Position numbers and translations under genes: made by a program
Notes under the pieces: generated by a model
Seen by the model: only the letters and a program-made list of their open reading frames with translations
Told to the model about the DNA's origin: nothing
Databases searched by the model: none
Assembly: GCF_000382885.1 (NCBI RefSeq)
Contig: NZ_CAVK010000085.1
Coordinates: 1 to 64,000, forward strand
Length of the DNA: 64,000 bases
Source of the DNA: Sphingobium indicum BiD32
GTDB taxonomy: Bacteria; Pseudomonadota; Alphaproteobacteria; Sphingomonadales; Sphingomonadaceae
Direction of reading: 5' to 3'
In this document: piece after piece, positions 38,464 through 48,575 of the stretch
Position numbering within the stretch: the stretch's first letter is position 1
Layout: every line of letters begins with the position of its first letter

Positions 38464-39593
38464 TCCAAAATCCCGGTTTTGTGCTGACCCTCCTGGCATT
38501 TGTGGCGGTCATCGGGCCGCTCGTTTTCGTGCATGAGCTGGGCCATTATCTGGTCGGACGCTGGTGCGGGGTGAAGGCGGAGGCGTTTTCGATCGGCTTC
38601 GGGCCGGAGCTGTTCGCCTGGGTGGACAAGCGCGGCACACGCTGGCGCGTCGCGGCGCTGCCGCTGGGTGGCTATGTCCGCTTCAAGGGCGACATGAATG
38701 CAGCGAGCATGACCGATCCGGCCTGGCTGGAACTGCCCGCCGCCGAACGGGCGCAGAGCTTTCCGTCCAAGCCGCTGTGGCAGCGCGCGGCGATTGTCGC
38801 AGCGGGACCGGCGATCAATTTCCTGTTCGCTATCCTGATATTGGCGACATTCGCCTTCGTGCATGGCGAGAGCCGGACGCCTGCGGTCGCGGGACAGGTT
38901 CAGCCGGGCAGTGCGGCTGCGGCGTCGGGGATATTGCCGGGCGACCGGATCGTGTCGCTGGGTGGGCGCGAAATGGCGACGTTCGACGATATTCGCCTTT
39001 ATGCGCAGATCCGCCCTGGCGAAACGGTCGCCATGGTGATCGAGCGCGATGGCAAGATATTTGCGAAAGACGGCAAGATCGGTAGCGTGACCGAGGATGA
39101 CGGCTTTGGTAACAAGTTCCAGATCGGACGGCTGGGCCTGGCCCCCGGCGATCCGGTGATCGAGCCGGTCAGCCTGCTGCGCGCACCGGTCGTCGCGGTG
39201 GAGCGGACGGGACAGATTGTCCGCACCATGGTCGAGACGATGGGCCAGATCATCAGCGGCGGCCGGTCGGTCAAGGAATTGGGCGGGCCGCTCAAGATCG
39301 CACAGGTTTCCGGGCAGGCGGCGACGCTGGGGCTGGAAAGCTTCATCTTCTTTGCCGCGCTTATCTCGATTAACTTGGGGTTCATCAACTTGTTGCCAAT
39401 CCCGATGCTGGATGGCGGGCATCTGCTGTTTTACGGGATAGAGGCTGTGCAGCGGCGGCCGGTCAGCGAACGGGTGCAGGAATGGGCCTATCGGTCGGGT
39501 CTGGCGGTGCTGCTGACCATGATGGTGCTGGTGACTTTCAACGATTTGTCGTCTTTCGGACTGTGGAAAAGCCTGTCCGGCTTGATCGGCTGA
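38460..39593 (+). CDS. rseP: RseP-type site-2 intramembrane protease
   Basis: A 377-residue zinc protease. The catalytic HELGH is at residues 25-29 in the first membrane helix; one PDZ domain lies around residues 130-200 (VQPGSAAAASGILPGDRIVS); the third metal ligand is in IPMLDGGHLLFY near residue 317. It clips anti-sigma factors inside the membrane to start the envelope stress response. The start is a TTG overlapping the dxr stop by 4 bases; a later in-frame GTG is possible. Confidence 0.93.
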   Translation: MIQNPGFVLTLLAFVAVIGPLVFVHELGHYLVGRWCGVKAEAFSIGFGPELFAWVDKRGTRWRVAALPLGGYVRFKGDMNAASMTDPAWLELPAAERAQSFPSKPLWQRAAIVAAGPAINFLFAILILATFAFVHGESRTPAVAGQVQPGSAAAASGILPGDRIVSLGGREMATFDDIRLYAQIRPGETVAMVIERDGKIFAKDGKIGSVTEDDGFGNKFQIGRLGLAPGDPVIEPVSLLRAPVVAVERTGQIVRTMVETMGQIISGGRSVKELGGPLKIAQVSGQAATLGLESFIFFAALISINLGFINLLPIPMLDGGHLLFYGIEAVQRRPVSERVQEWAYRSGLAVLLTMMVLVTFNDLSSFGLWKSLSGLIG

Positions 39594-39665
39594 GCCGCTT
39601 CGGGCAGGGAGACGCGGTTTGGCGTCGTCTGTGTCGGCGGAAACAATTTTATATGGTTTGAGGTG

Positions 39666-42329
39666 ATGCGGGTGACAGCGATGATGAGCAGCAAGAGGCA
39701 GCGCCCGGTCGTCACGGCCCTGTTGGCGACGACGATGATCGCTGGCTTGGCGACGGTTCCGGTGATGGCGCAGCAGGCCGCTGCGCCCGCGCGGACGCTG
39801 GCTCCGCCGGTTGCCCCTGCGCCGGTCGGTACGATCCGCGCGATCACCGTCACCGGCACCCAGCGGCTGGAGCCGGACACGATCCTGTCCTACACCAAGC
39901 TGCGCATTGGCCAGCCCTTTACCCAGGAAACGCTCGATCAGGGTCTGCGCGATCTGTATGAGACCGAACTGTTCGCCGACGTCCAGATCCGCAACGACAA
40001 TGGTACGCTGACGGTCGAGGTGAAGGAAAATCCGGTCATCAACCGCATCGTGCTGGAAGGCAATAAGCGGCTGAAAGAGGATAAGATCCGGCCGGAGATC
40101 AAGCTGGCTCCGCGCCAGATTTACACCCGGTCGAAGGTTCGCGCCGACGTGGCCCGCATCATCGAGCTGTATCGCCGTCAGGGCCGCTTTGCCGCCAGCG
40201 TCGAACCCAAGATGGTGCAGCTGGACCAGAATCGCGTCGATATCGTCTTTGAAATTACCGAAGGGCCGAAATCCAAGGTCCGCCAGATCAACATCATCGG
40301 TAACGAAAAGTTCAAGGACGGCGCGCTGCGCAGCCAGATGGTGACCAAACAGTCGCGCTGGTTCCGGCTGTTTTCGTCGGGCACCAGCTATGATCCCGAT
40401 CGTCTGGCCTATGACCAGCAGAAGCTGCGGCAATATTATCTGACCGAGGGCTATGCCGATTTCCGCGTGATTTCTGCGGTGGCGGAACTGACCCCGGACA
40501 AGCAGGACTTCATCATCACCTATGTGGTGGAGGAAGGCGACCGCTACAAATTTGGTGACGTGAAGGTCGAATCGGACATTCGCGACCTGTCGGGCGATGG
40601 CCTGACCAAGCGGTTGCCGATGAAGAAGGGCGACTGGTACAACGCCAAGCAGGTCGAGGATACGGTCGATACGCTGAGCGAGACGGCGGGCCTGTTCGGC
40701 TATGCGTTCGCCGATGTGTCGCCCGATTTCCAGCGCGACAAAGATACGCTGACGATGGGGATCAATTTCCGCATCGCCAATGCGCCGCGCGTCTATGTCG
40801 AGCGGGTGGACATCAACGGCAATACGCTGACGCAGGACAAGGTGGTGCGCCGCGAATTCCGTCTGGCCGAAGGGGACGCCTTCAACAGCTTCCTGGTCAA
40901 GCGGTCGAAGGACCGGATCAATTCGCTGGGCTTCTTCCAGGAGAAGCTGGACGTGGAGCAGAAGCCGGGTTCGGCGCCTGACCGCATCATCCTGGAAACC
41001 AATGTGCAGGAAAAATCGACCGGCGAATTGTCGCTGTCGGCCGGTTTCTCGTCGCTGGAACGCTTCATCGTGTCAGCCTCGATCACCCAGCGCAATTTCC
41101 GGGGCAAGGGCCAGGAACTGCGCACATCGGTCAATTATTCGGCCTATAGCAAATCAGTGGAAGTGGGCTTTACCGAGCCCTATTTCATGGACAAGAATAT
41201 CGCGCTGGGCGGCGACATTTATCGGCGTGATTTGAACAGCTTCCGCTATCTGACCAATAATGACCGCGATACGACCTATGAGCAGACGACGACGGGCTTC
41301 CAGATCCGCGCGGGCGTGCCGATCACCGAGTTCATGTCGCTGGCGCTGCGCTACAGCCTTAATCTGGACGATGTGACGCTCGACAGGGATACTTATTATT
41401 CCGACACCAATGGCGATGGTATCACCGAATGCGATCCGTTGCTGGCTGGCCGTTATCTGTGCGATGCAATCGGCAAGCGGACGACATCGTCGCTGGGCTA
41501 TTCGTTGATCTACGACACGCGCGACAATCGTATTCGTCCGACGCGCGGCCACAATGTCGTGCTGAGCCAGGATTTTGCAGGGCTGGGCGGTAGCGTCAAA
41601 TATGTTCGCACCCGCCTGAATGCGTCCAAATTCTTCCCGCTGGGCAGTGGCTTCATCTTCTCGATCACCGGGGAGGGTGGCTATATTCACAGCCTGGAAG
41701 GCGAACGTCTGGATTCGACGGGTCAGTCGGTCGACAAGATTCGCCTGACCGACCGTTTCTTCCTGGGTGAGCCGCAATTTCGTGGCTTCGACATTCGTGG
41801 TGTCGGCCCGCGCGTGAAACGTTTTTACCTGACGGCAGAGACGGATGCGAACGGCAACACCACCGGATACGTCAAGAATACCGATAATAATAATGTGTCG
41901 GACGACGCGCTGGGCGGCAAAATCTATTATCTGGCCCGCGCCGAAGTTGAAATTCCGCTAGGGTCGGGCGCACGCGAAATGGGCCTGCGCCCATCCGTAT
42001 TCATGGATGCAGGTGCCGTAGCCGGGCTGAAAAATCCCGGTACGATAGCCTTTTCCGGCTATTGTTCGCCCACATCGGGAACCGGTGCTGCGGTCAGAGC
42101 GGGCGGGACGCCCTATGCCCCGACCTGCGATGTCAACTATACCTTCTCCGGCGGCAATTTCGTGGAAGAATATCTCGGCGATACGCTCAAGCCACGCCTG
42201 TCGGTGGGCTTTGGCGTCAACTGGAACTCGCCCTTCGGTCCATTCCGCATCGATATCGCCAAAGCCCTGCTCAAGGAGCCGGGCGACGACAACAAGCTCA
42301 TCACCTTCAACGTAGGGACTCAATTCTGA
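39666..42329 (+). CDS. bamA: Outer membrane protein assembly factor BamA
   Basis: About 887 residues. A signal peptide (hydrophobic core ending VPVMAQQAAA) is followed by five POTRA repeats (first with IRAITVTGTQRLEPDTILSY; a later one with VYVERVDINGNTLTQDKVV) and a C-terminal beta-barrel from about residue 450, with the conserved FFLGEPQFRGFDIRGVGPR and a final Phe (NVGTQF). BamA inserts beta-barrel proteins into the outer membrane. The start is the ATG at 39666. It overlaps the skp gene by one base. Confidence 0.97.
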   Translation: MRVTAMMSSKRQRPVVTALLATTMIAGLATVPVMAQQAAAPARTLAPPVAPAPVGTIRAITVTGTQRLEPDTILSYTKLRIGQPFTQETLDQGLRDLYETELFADVQIRNDNGTLTVEVKENPVINRIVLEGNKRLKEDKIRPEIKLAPRQIYTRSKVRADVARIIELYRRQGRFAASVEPKMVQLDQNRVDIVFEITEGPKSKVRQINIIGNEKFKDGALRSQMVTKQSRWFRLFSSGTSYDPDRLAYDQQKLRQYYLTEGYADFRVISAVAELTPDKQDFIITYVVEEGDRYKFGDVKVESDIRDLSGDGLTKRLPMKKGDWYNAKQVEDTVDTLSETAGLFGYAFADVSPDFQRDKDTLTMGINFRIANAPRVYVERVDINGNTLTQDKVVRREFRLAEGDAFNSFLVKRSKDRINSLGFFQEKLDVEQKPGSAPDRIILETNVQEKSTGELSLSAGFSSLERFIVSASITQRNFRGKGQELRTSVNYSAYSKSVEVGFTEPYFMDKNIALGGDIYRRDLNSFRYLTNNDRDTTYEQTTTGFQIRAGVPITEFMSLALRYSLNLDDVTLDRDTYYSDTNGDGITECDPLLAGRYLCDAIGKRTTSSLGYSLIYDTRDNRIRPTRGHNVVLSQDFAGLGGSVKYVRTRLNASKFFPLGSGFIFSITGEGGYIHSLEGERLDSTGQSVDKIRLTDRFFLGEPQFRGFDIRGVGPRVKRFYLTAETDANGNTTGYVKNTDNNNVSDDALGGKIYYLARAEVEIPLGSGAREMGLRPSVFMDAGAVAGLKNPGTIAFSGYCSPTSGTGAAVRAGGTPYAPTCDVNYTFSGGNFVEEYLGDTLKPRLSVGFGVNWNSPFGPFRIDIAKALLKEPGDDNKLITFNVGTQF

Positions 42330-42970
42330 TGAAGACCATTTTTAAGGCTGCGGCGCTCGTTTTCGCGCCGATGACTGCCATCGCTCTGACCGCCGTTCCC
42401 GCCGCTGCCCAGTCCAAGATGGGTATCGCCGTCGCCGACCTGCAGCGCGCGGTTGGCACCAGCGCGGCCTATACCGTCGCCCGCACCCAGATGCAGACGA
42501 CCTACAAGCCGCAGATCGACGCATTCAATGCGCGCAAGACGGCGATCGACGCTGACCTCAAGACCAAGGGCGATGCCATCCAGGCGGCGCTGACCGCCGC
42601 TGGCAACAAGCCGACCCCGGCGATCGAGACCCAGTATCAGGCGTTCCAGCAGTCGCAGCAGACCGCGCAGGCCGAATTGCAGCGCATGGGCCAGCCGATC
42701 GCTTTGGCCAACGCCTATGTCGAGGAACAGATCACGGCCAAGCTGTCCGATGCGCTGAAGGCGGCCATGGCGAAGGCCAAGGTTGATCTGGTGCTGGCCC
42801 CCGACGCGACCGTATCCTACCAGCCGACCGTGGACATCACCGCCGCTGTGGTGACCGAAATCAATGCGCTGGTCCCCAGCGTGTCGATCACCCCGCCCGC
42901 CGGCTGGCAGCCGGGCCGTCAGGGGCAGGCCGCACCGGCCAATCCGGCGCAGGCTCCCAAGTCGCGCTGA
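42329..42970 (+). CDS. OmpH/Skp-like periplasmic chaperone
   Basis: A 213-residue exported protein. Signal peptide of about 28 residues ending AVPAAAQ, then MGIAVADLQRAVGTSAAY, the OmpH start motif, and a long Gln/Ala-rich coiled-coil (residues about 60-135). The C-terminal tail is Pro/Gln-rich. It probably holds unfolded outer-membrane proteins for BamA, encoded directly upstream (start codon overlaps the bamA stop, TGATG). Confidence 0.88.
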   Translation: MKTIFKAAALVFAPMTAIALTAVPAAAQSKMGIAVADLQRAVGTSAAYTVARTQMQTTYKPQIDAFNARKTAIDADLKTKGDAIQAALTAAGNKPTPAIETQYQAFQQSQQTAQAELQRMGQPIALANAYVEEQITAKLSDALKAAMAKAKVDLVLAPDATVSYQPTVDITAAVVTEINALVPSVSITPPAGWQPGRQGQAAPANPAQAPKSR

Positions 42971-42976
42971 TCCAGC

Positions 42977-43456
42977 ATGACGGGGGAAGTTGAAAACACA
43001 GGCGCGCGTGGCCCGATGGATGTCCGTCGGGTCATGGCCGCGCTGCCGCATCGTTACCCGATGCTGCTGATCGACCGCGTGGTTTCTCTGGTGGTCAACC
43101 AGTCGATCCACGCGATCAAGGCGGTGTCGGTGAACGAACCCTTTTTCCAGGGCCATTTCCCGACCCGGCCGATCATGCCGGGCGTGCTGATCATCGAAGC
43201 GATGGCGCAGGCGGCGGGCGTGCTGGCGGTGGAATCGATGAATTTGACCGATTCGGGCAAGCTCGTCTATTTCATGAGCATCGACGGCGCGAAGTTCCGC
43301 TCACCGGTGGAGCCGGGCTGCCTGCTCGACCTGCATGTCGAGGTGACGCAGAACCGGGGCGCGATCTGCAAATTCGCGGGCAAGGCGATGCTGGGCGACA
43401 AACTGGCCGCCGAGGCGCAGTTCGTCGCGATGATCAGCGACCCACCCAAGGATTGA
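42977..43456 (+). CDS. fabZ: 3-hydroxyacyl-[ACP] dehydratase FabZ
   Basis: A 159-residue hotdog-fold dehydratase with the active site [20 protein letters not shown] (residues about 57-76) carrying the catalytic His and Glu, and [13 protein letters not shown] near the N-terminus. It follows skp after 6 bases, as in many bam-skp-lpx-fabZ operons, but lpxD and lpxA are not here. It serves fatty-acid and lipid A synthesis. Confidence 0.96.
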   Translation: MTGEVENTGARGPMDVRRVMAALPHRYPMLLIDRVVSLVVNQSIHAIKAVSVNEPFFQGHFPTRPIMPGVLIIEAMAQAAGVLAVESMNLTDSGKLVYFMSIDGAKFRSPVEPGCLLDLHVEVTQNRGAICKFAGKAMLGDKLAAEAQFVAMISDPPKD

Positions 43457-43579
43457 GGGCGACGGCGCGGGGCGGCGCATCGCGCTTGCCATGGCGCGCC
43501 AAACCCGCTAACGGCGCGCCTTCGCACTTTTCCCGCATCCACAGCCGGTCGGAACCGGCGCACTACGGAGCATGAAGCC

Positions 43580-43804
43580 ATGAAGGCCGATATTCACCCC
43601 GATTACCACATGATCACCGTCCAGATGACCGACGGTACGACGTTCCAGACCCGTTCGACCTGGGGCAAGGAAGGCGACAAGATGGCGCTCGATATCGACC
43701 CCAAGTCGCATCCGGCATGGATCGGTGGCCAGCGTCAGCTGGATCAGGGCGGCCAGGTGGCGCGCTTCAACAAGCGCTTTGGCGGCCTGACGCTGAAGAA
43801 ATAA
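43580..43804 (+). CDS. rpmE: 50S ribosomal protein L31
   Basis: A 74-residue L31, beginning [20 protein letters not shown] and ending GRF-like [14 protein letters not shown]. It lacks the four zinc-binding Cys of the zinc form, as is usual in alphaproteobacteria. ACGGAGC precedes the ATG. It has its own leader of 123 bases after fabZ and a strong terminator behind it. Confidence 0.97.
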   Translation: MKADIHPDYHMITVQMTDGTTFQTRSTWGKEGDKMALDIDPKSHPAWIGGQRQLDQGGQVARFNKRFGGLTLKK

Positions 43805-43824
43805 TCGGCCTTGTAGGTTGAATG

Positions 43825-43855
43825 AAAAGGGCGCCCGATGTGGCGCCCTTTTTTT
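43825..43855 (+). terminator. Rho-independent terminator of rpmE
   Basis: AAAAGGGCGCC-cgatgt-GGCGCCCTTTTTTT, an 11-base stem followed by seven T. It stands between rpmE and the convergent aroB. Confidence 0.93.
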
Positions 43856-43892
43856 GTTTCTGCTCCCCTCCCGCTTGCGGGAGGGGGACTTA

Positions 43893-44996
43893 CTAAGCCC
43901 GGTCCGCGTCCAGAAACTTGGCGACATCGTCCAGCACGACGTCCTTTGACAGGAAGGTCTGGCCGATTCCGCGCGCGAGGAGGAATGGGAGGGTGCCGGC
44001 CGCCATCTTCTTGTCGTGGAGCATATGGCCGACCAGCGCCACGCCATTGGCAGTGACATGGGCGGTGGCGAGGTCGTGGGGCAGGCCGACGGCGCGCAGA
44101 TGCGCGGTGACGCGGTCGGCGTCGGATTGCGGGCAAAGGCCCAGCCGTGCGGAATAGCGGAACGCGAGCGCCATGCCCGCGGCGACGCCCTCGCCATGGA
44201 GCAGCGTATCGCAAAAGCCGGTGTCGGCTTCCAATGCATGGCCGAAGGTGTGGCCAAGGTTGAGCAGGGCGCGGCGGCCCGATGTCTCGCGCTCGTCATC
44301 GGCGACGATCGCGGCCTTGGCACGGACGCTGCGCTCAATGGCGATGGTGCGGGCGTCGGGGTCACCGGCGAGCAGCGCCTGCGCATTGGCTTCGCACCAG
44401 CCGAAGAAATCGGGATCGTCGATCAGGCCATATTTGACGATTTCGGCATAGCCGGCGCGGGTTTCGCGCGGGGGCAGGCTGTCGAGGGTCGAGGGGTCGA
44501 TCAAGACCAGGGCGGGCTGGTAGAAGCTGCCGATGAGATTCTTGCCCGCCGCTGTGTTGATCGCAGTCTTGCCGCCGACCGACGAATCGACCTGGGCCAG
44601 CAGGGTGGTCGGCACCTGGATGAAGTGGCAGCCGCGCTTGAGGATGGAGGCGGCAAAGCCGACGAGATCGCCGATCACGCCGCCGCCCAGCGCCACGACA
44701 TGGTCGCCGCGCTCGATTTCGAGCGCCAGCAGCGCGTCGAGCAATTGTTCCAGATGTTGCCAGCTCTTGGTCTGTTCGCCCGGTGGCAGGATGATGGGTT
44801 CGAGCGTGACGTTCGCGCGGCGCAGGCTGGCATCGAGCCGGGGAAGCTGGGCGGCGGCGACATGGGCGTCGGTGACGACGACCAGCCGGCCTTTGCGGGC
44901 ATAGGGGGCGAGGATGTCGCCCGCGCGGTCGAGCCCGCCCTGTTCGACGATGATATTGTAGCTGCGCGCGCCGAGCGCGACCGGGACTATTGCCAT
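43893..44996 (-). CDS. aroB: 3-dehydroquinate synthase
   Basis: A 367-residue NAD- and metal-dependent enzyme, second step of the shikimate pathway. It has GGGVIGDLVGFAAS, the PTTLLAQVDSSVGGKTAIN active-site stretch (residues about 130-148), and the metal ligands in LNLGHTFGHALE. Its start overlaps the aroK stop by 10 bases, so aroK-aroB is a coupled minus-strand pair. Confidence 0.97.
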   Translation of the reverse strand: MAIVPVALGARSYNIIVEQGGLDRAGDILAPYARKGRLVVVTDAHVAAAQLPRLDASLRRANVTLEPIILPPGEQTKSWQHLEQLLDALLALEIERGDHVVALGGGVIGDLVGFAASILKRGCHFIQVPTTLLAQVDSSVGGKTAINTAAGKNLIGSFYQPALVLIDPSTLDSLPPRETRAGYAEIVKYGLIDDPDFFGWCEANAQALLAGDPDARTIAIERSVRAKAAIVADDERETSGRRALLNLGHTFGHALEADTGFCDTLLHGEGVAAGMALAFRYSARLGLCPQSDADRVTAHLRAVGLPHDLATAHVTANGVALVGHMLHDKKMAAGTLPFLLARGIGQTFLSKDVVLDDVAKFLDADRA

Positions 44997-45535
44997 TCCG
45001 TCAGATGCTCCATGATGCGGTCGACCGTGATGTCATGCGGGGCGGCGATGCTCTTCACATGAATGGGCGCGAGCGCGTAAACCGGATTGCGGACCGCCGC
45101 CAGTTCGGTCAGCACCGTGCGGGGATCGCGATCCTTGAGCAGGGGGCGGCCTTCGCGGCGGGACACGCGATCGACCAGCACGTCGATGTCGGCGTCCAGC
45201 CAGATGGCGGTCGCCTGATCCAGTATCAGTGCGCGGGTATCATCCTGCATGAAGGCGCCGCCGCCGGTTGCGATCACCTTGGGCGCGCCATCCATCAGTC
45301 GGGCGATGACGCGGCGTTCGCCGTCGCGGAAATGGGATTCGCCATAGCGGGCGAAAATTTCGGTGATCGAAAGTCCGGCGGCTTTCTCAATCTCCTCATC
45401 GGCATCGACGAAAGTCACGCCCAGCCGGGCGGCGAGCCGCCGTCCAACGGTGGATTTGCCCACGCCCATCATGCCCACCAGGACGATGGGACCGCGCTTG
45501 GCGTAGGTTGCCGGGAATTTGCTGTTTCGCTGCAT
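44987..45535 (-). CDS. aroK: Shikimate kinase
   Basis: A 182-residue P-loop kinase. Walker A GMMGVGKSTVGRRLAARLG (residues about 21-39), the DADEEIEKAAGLSI shikimate-binding region, ATGGGAF, and the lid with RREGRPLL. The start is the ATG at 45535 (MQRNSKFPAT); a longer start at about 45580 is possible. The open frame runs far upstream only because of the mirror strand of the next genes. Confidence 0.94.
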   Translation of the reverse strand: MQRNSKFPATYAKRGPIVLVGMMGVGKSTVGRRLAARLGVTFVDADEEIEKAAGLSITEIFARYGESHFRDGERRVIARLMDGAPKVIATGGGAFMQDDTRALILDQATAIWLDADIDVLVDRVSRREGRPLLKDRDPRTVLTELAAVRNPVYALAPIHVKSIAAPHDITVDRIMEHLTEWQ

Positions 45536-45629
45536 GGCGACCGGGGCTATACAGCCAGCCGTCACAGAGGCAAATCGCATCTTTCCCTGTCGTTTCGCGC
45601 AATGGCGGGACCAGTCGTAGCAAGGACTC

Positions 45630-45818
45630 ATGAAGAACAACCGCAATTTCAGCAGTTTTGAGGGCGCTGGCCGCCGTCGTGGCACGCGCCTTCCGATCCT
45701 GCCCATCATTCTGGTGGTGCTGGTCGTCGCGCTGCTGGCCTTTCTGTGGTCGCGCGGCGGCGAACAGCCGCAGCAGCGGGTCGAGAAGGTCATCCCCGCC
45801 GAGAAGCTGGGCCAGTAA
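45630..45818 (+). CDS. Small single-span membrane protein
   Basis: A 62-residue protein. A basic, Arg-rich N-terminus is followed by one membrane helix (LPILPIILVVLVVALLAFLW, residues about 22-41) and a short Gln/Glu tail ending EKLGQ. It is divergent from aroK and lies 5 bases before the next gene, suggesting an operon. Family not known; possibly a partner of the exported protein that follows. Confidence 0.72.
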   Translation: MKNNRNFSSFEGAGRRRGTRLPILPIILVVLVVALLAFLWSRGGEQPQQRVEKVIPAEKLGQ

Positions 45819-45823
45819 AGCCC

Positions 45824-47635
45824 ATGCGCAGGACCGGGGGTAAGGCAAAATGGGCGCTGGGCAGCTTTGCGCTGGCGCTGGCGCTGCCGGTCGTGGCGCA
45901 ACAGGCACCCGAATCGCTGTTGCCGCCCGGTTTTGGCGACGCACCGGAAGCGCCCGCGCCAACGCCCGCGCGCCCGGCGCCCGGATCGACGCCGGGGCCA
46001 GTGGCGGCGCCTGCGCTCAACCCGGCGACGCCGCCCGATCTGGCGCTGGTGCAGGAAGCGGCAGCCAATGCCGCCGAAGAAGAACTGACGCCCGAAGAAC
46101 TGGCGGCGCAGAAGGCGAAATATGACCTGCCCGACACGGCGCGCCGGTCGCTGGATCGCATCGGCCCGCTGACGCCCGCGACGCGCGGGATGGAGCCGAC
46201 TGCCTTTGGTGGCCAGTCGGGCAAATATCTGGCCACGCTGATGCAGCAGACCCATGCGCCGATCATGTCGCGCTGGGCCGCGATCCTGCTGCGGCGGACC
46301 TTGCTGTCGGCGGTGGATACGCCGCGCGACATTGACGGCGCGGACTGGACGGCGGAACGCGCCTGGCTGCTGCTGCGCATGGGCGAGGCCGATAGCGCGC
46401 GGATGATGGTGCAGAGCGTCGATCCCGACCGCTATTCCCCACGTCTCTATGCCATTGCGATGCAGACCTATCTGGCGAGCGCTGACCCGGCGGGGCTGTG
46501 CCCGCTGTCGGCAGGCGCGCTGCGCTTCAGCAAGGAGCCGGGCTGGGACATGTCGCGGGCGATTTGTCCGGCTTTGTCGGGCGATCAGGGATCGGCCAGC
46601 GGTGCGCTCAATCAGGCGCAGCGGCGGGGCGTCGTGCGTGGCGTCGACTATCGGCTGGCGGAAAAGGTGGTCGGCACCGGTTTCAATGCGCGCCGTTCGG
46701 TGAAGATCGAGTGGGACGGGGTGGATCGACTGACCGCCTGGCGCTTTGGCCTGGCGACGGCGCTGAATGTCGAAATTCCCGATACACTCTATGGCACGGT
46801 CGGGTCGCATGTACGGGCGTGGGAAGCGCGCGCGCCCGCGCTGGCGGCAGTGCGGCGGCGGACGGCAGTGGAAATTGCGGCGCGGCTGGGGGTATTTTCC
46901 AACGCGGCGCTTGTCGGCTTTTATAGCCAATTGGCGGCCGATGGCGATGCACCGACCGAAATAGCCGACCGGATCGACGCGCTGCGCACCGCCTATGCCG
47001 GGGCGACGGTGGGTGAGCGGATCGGCGCGATGCAGACATGGTGGCAGGATGGCGCGCGGCCTGACTATGTCGGGCTGATCGCGACGGCGCGCGCGGCGGC
47101 GGCGCTGCCGGTGGCGCAGGCCGATGCGCGCGATGCGGCCAATCTGGTCGCGGCGATGATGACTGCGGGTTATGATCGCAACGCGGCGCGCTGGGCGCGG
47201 GCGCTGGGGCAAATCAACGGCGATGGCGCTGCACAATTCTGGGGTCTGCTGGCGGTCGGCGCGCCCAGCCCGGTGGTCGAGATCAACGAGGGTCGGGTGT
47301 CCGCCTATGTCGGTGAGGCAGGGCCGGAAAAGGGCCGGATGCTGATCGCGGCGCTGGCGGGGCTGGCGCGACTGTCTGCCGATGATGCCGCCAGTATGGC
47401 GCAGGATAATGGCGTGAACTTGTCGGCCAACAGCCGCTGGGCGCGCGCGATCGGTGCGGCGGCACAGCGGGGTGAAAAGGGCACGGTGGCGCTGCTGGCG
47501 GCGGTGGGGATGCAGGGGAGCGACTGGAATCGCCTGTCGCCGGGGCATCTTTATCATGTCGTCGCCGCGCTTCATCGCGTCGGGCTGGACCCCGAAGCGC
47601 GGATGATCGCGGCGGAGGCGATCACGCGGCTTTGA
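45824..47635 (+). CDS. Exported hypothetical protein, alpha-helical repeat type
   Basis: A 603-residue protein with a signal peptide (hydrophobic ALGSFALALALPVVAQQ) and a Pro/Ala-rich linker to about residue 70. The rest is mostly short helices with Ala and Leu spacing, as in TPR-like or superhelical proteins, but no canonical repeat can be marked. It lies between a small membrane protein and xerD (1-base overlap). The position beside aroKB and xerD is seen in other sphingomonads. Function unknown. Confidence 0.8.
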   Translation: MRRTGGKAKWALGSFALALALPVVAQQAPESLLPPGFGDAPEAPAPTPARPAPGSTPGPVAAPALNPATPPDLALVQEAAANAAEEELTPEELAAQKAKYDLPDTARRSLDRIGPLTPATRGMEPTAFGGQSGKYLATLMQQTHAPIMSRWAAILLRRTLLSAVDTPRDIDGADWTAERAWLLLRMGEADSARMMVQSVDPDRYSPRLYAIAMQTYLASADPAGLCPLSAGALRFSKEPGWDMSRAICPALSGDQGSASGALNQAQRRGVVRGVDYRLAEKVVGTGFNARRSVKIEWDGVDRLTAWRFGLATALNVEIPDTLYGTVGSHVRAWEARAPALAAVRRRTAVEIAARLGVFSNAALVGFYSQLAADGDAPTEIADRIDALRTAYAGATVGERIGAMQTWWQDGARPDYVGLIATARAAAALPVAQADARDAANLVAAMMTAGYDRNAARWARALGQINGDGAAQFWGLLAVGAPSPVVEINEGRVSAYVGEAGPEKGRMLIAALAGLARLSADDAASMAQDNGVNLSANSRWARAIGAAAQRGEKGTVALLAAVGMQGSDWNRLSPGHLYHVVAALHRVGLDPEARMIAAEAITRL

Positions 47636-48564
47636 TGGGCGAGGATGACGCCCTGATCGACCGCTTTCTGGAGATGATGGCGGCGGAACGGGGCGCGTCG
47701 CGCAACACATTGCTGGCCTATCGCGCCGACCTGAATGGTGCAGCGGCGCTGATTGGCGGGCTGGCCGGGGCGAGCAAGGCGGCGCTGGGGACGCTGGCGG
47801 GCGAATGGGCGACACTGGCGGCATCGTCGGTCGCGCGCAAGGCGTCGGCGTTGCGGGCCTTTTACGGATTTCTGGAGGAAGAAGGGCTGCGTGCGGATAA
47901 TCCCGCCAGCGCGCTGCCGCGCCCGGTGATGCGGCGACCCTTGCCCAAGATATTGTCGGGGGCCGAAGTCGATTCGCTGTTCGCGCTGATCGCCGAGCGG
48001 CTGGCGGTGGCGCATCCTGCGCCGAACGACCTGCGGCTGTCGGCGCTGATCGAGTTGCTCTATGGCTCCGGCTTGCGCGCGACCGAACTGGTGTCGCTGC
48101 CGCGCCGGGCGCTGGCCGCGGACCGGCCCTTCCTGATCCTGAAGGGCAAGGGCGGGCGTGAGCGGCTGGTGCCGATTTCGGACCGGGCGCGCGCTGCGGT
48201 CGCAACCTGGCTGGCGCATGTGCCGCCCGATAGCGCCTGGCTGTTTCCATCGGGGAAAAGCTATCTGAGCCGCATCCGCCTCTACCAGATCGTCAAGGCG
48301 CTGGCGGGTGCGGCGGGAATTGCGCCCGAACGGGTCAGTCCGCATGTGCTGCGCCATGCCTTTGCCACCCATTTGCTGGAGGGCGGGGCGGATCTGCGCG
48401 CGCTCCAGTCGATGCTGGGCCATGCCGATATCGGCACGACGCAAATCTACACCCATGTCGATAGCCGGCGACTGGTCGAACTGGTCAACAGCCGCCATCC
48501 ATTGGGGCAGATGGTGCCGAAAATGCCGCAGCCGCGCGTTGACGACGACGCATCATCGCCCTAA
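47635..48564 (+). CDS. xerD: Site-specific tyrosine recombinase XerD
   Basis: A 309-residue tyrosine recombinase. The N-terminal SAM-like core-binding domain (residues 1-95) is followed by the catalytic domain with Arg in [13 protein letters not shown], the [15 protein letters not shown] box, and the Tyr in GTTQIYTHV. It resolves chromosome dimers at dif with XerC. The start is the ATG at 47635, sharing one base with the preceding stop. XerD rather than XerC is chosen from the overall look, not proven. Confidence 0.88.
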   Translation: MGEDDALIDRFLEMMAAERGASRNTLLAYRADLNGAAALIGGLAGASKAALGTLAGEWATLAASSVARKASALRAFYGFLEEEGLRADNPASALPRPVMRRPLPKILSGAEVDSLFALIAERLAVAHPAPNDLRLSALIELLYGSGLRATELVSLPRRALAADRPFLILKGKGGRERLVPISDRARAAVATWLAHVPPDSAWLFPSGKSYLSRIRLYQIVKALAGAAGIAPERVSPHVLRHAFATHLLEGGADLRALQSMLGHADIGTTQIYTHVDSRRLVELVNSRHPLGQMVPKMPQPRVDDDASSP

Positions 48565-48575
48565 CGCCATGCGCC

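Noticed and set aside
38364-40433. Long minus-strand frame opposite rseP and bamA
   Set aside because: Both plus-strand genes are certain; the mirror frame is rich in His, Gln and Arg and resembles no protein.
45536-48250. Long minus-strand extension upstream of aroK
   Set aside because: The real kinase starts at 45535. The rest is the mirror of the exported protein and xerD, low-complexity Pro/Arg-rich, with no family signature.
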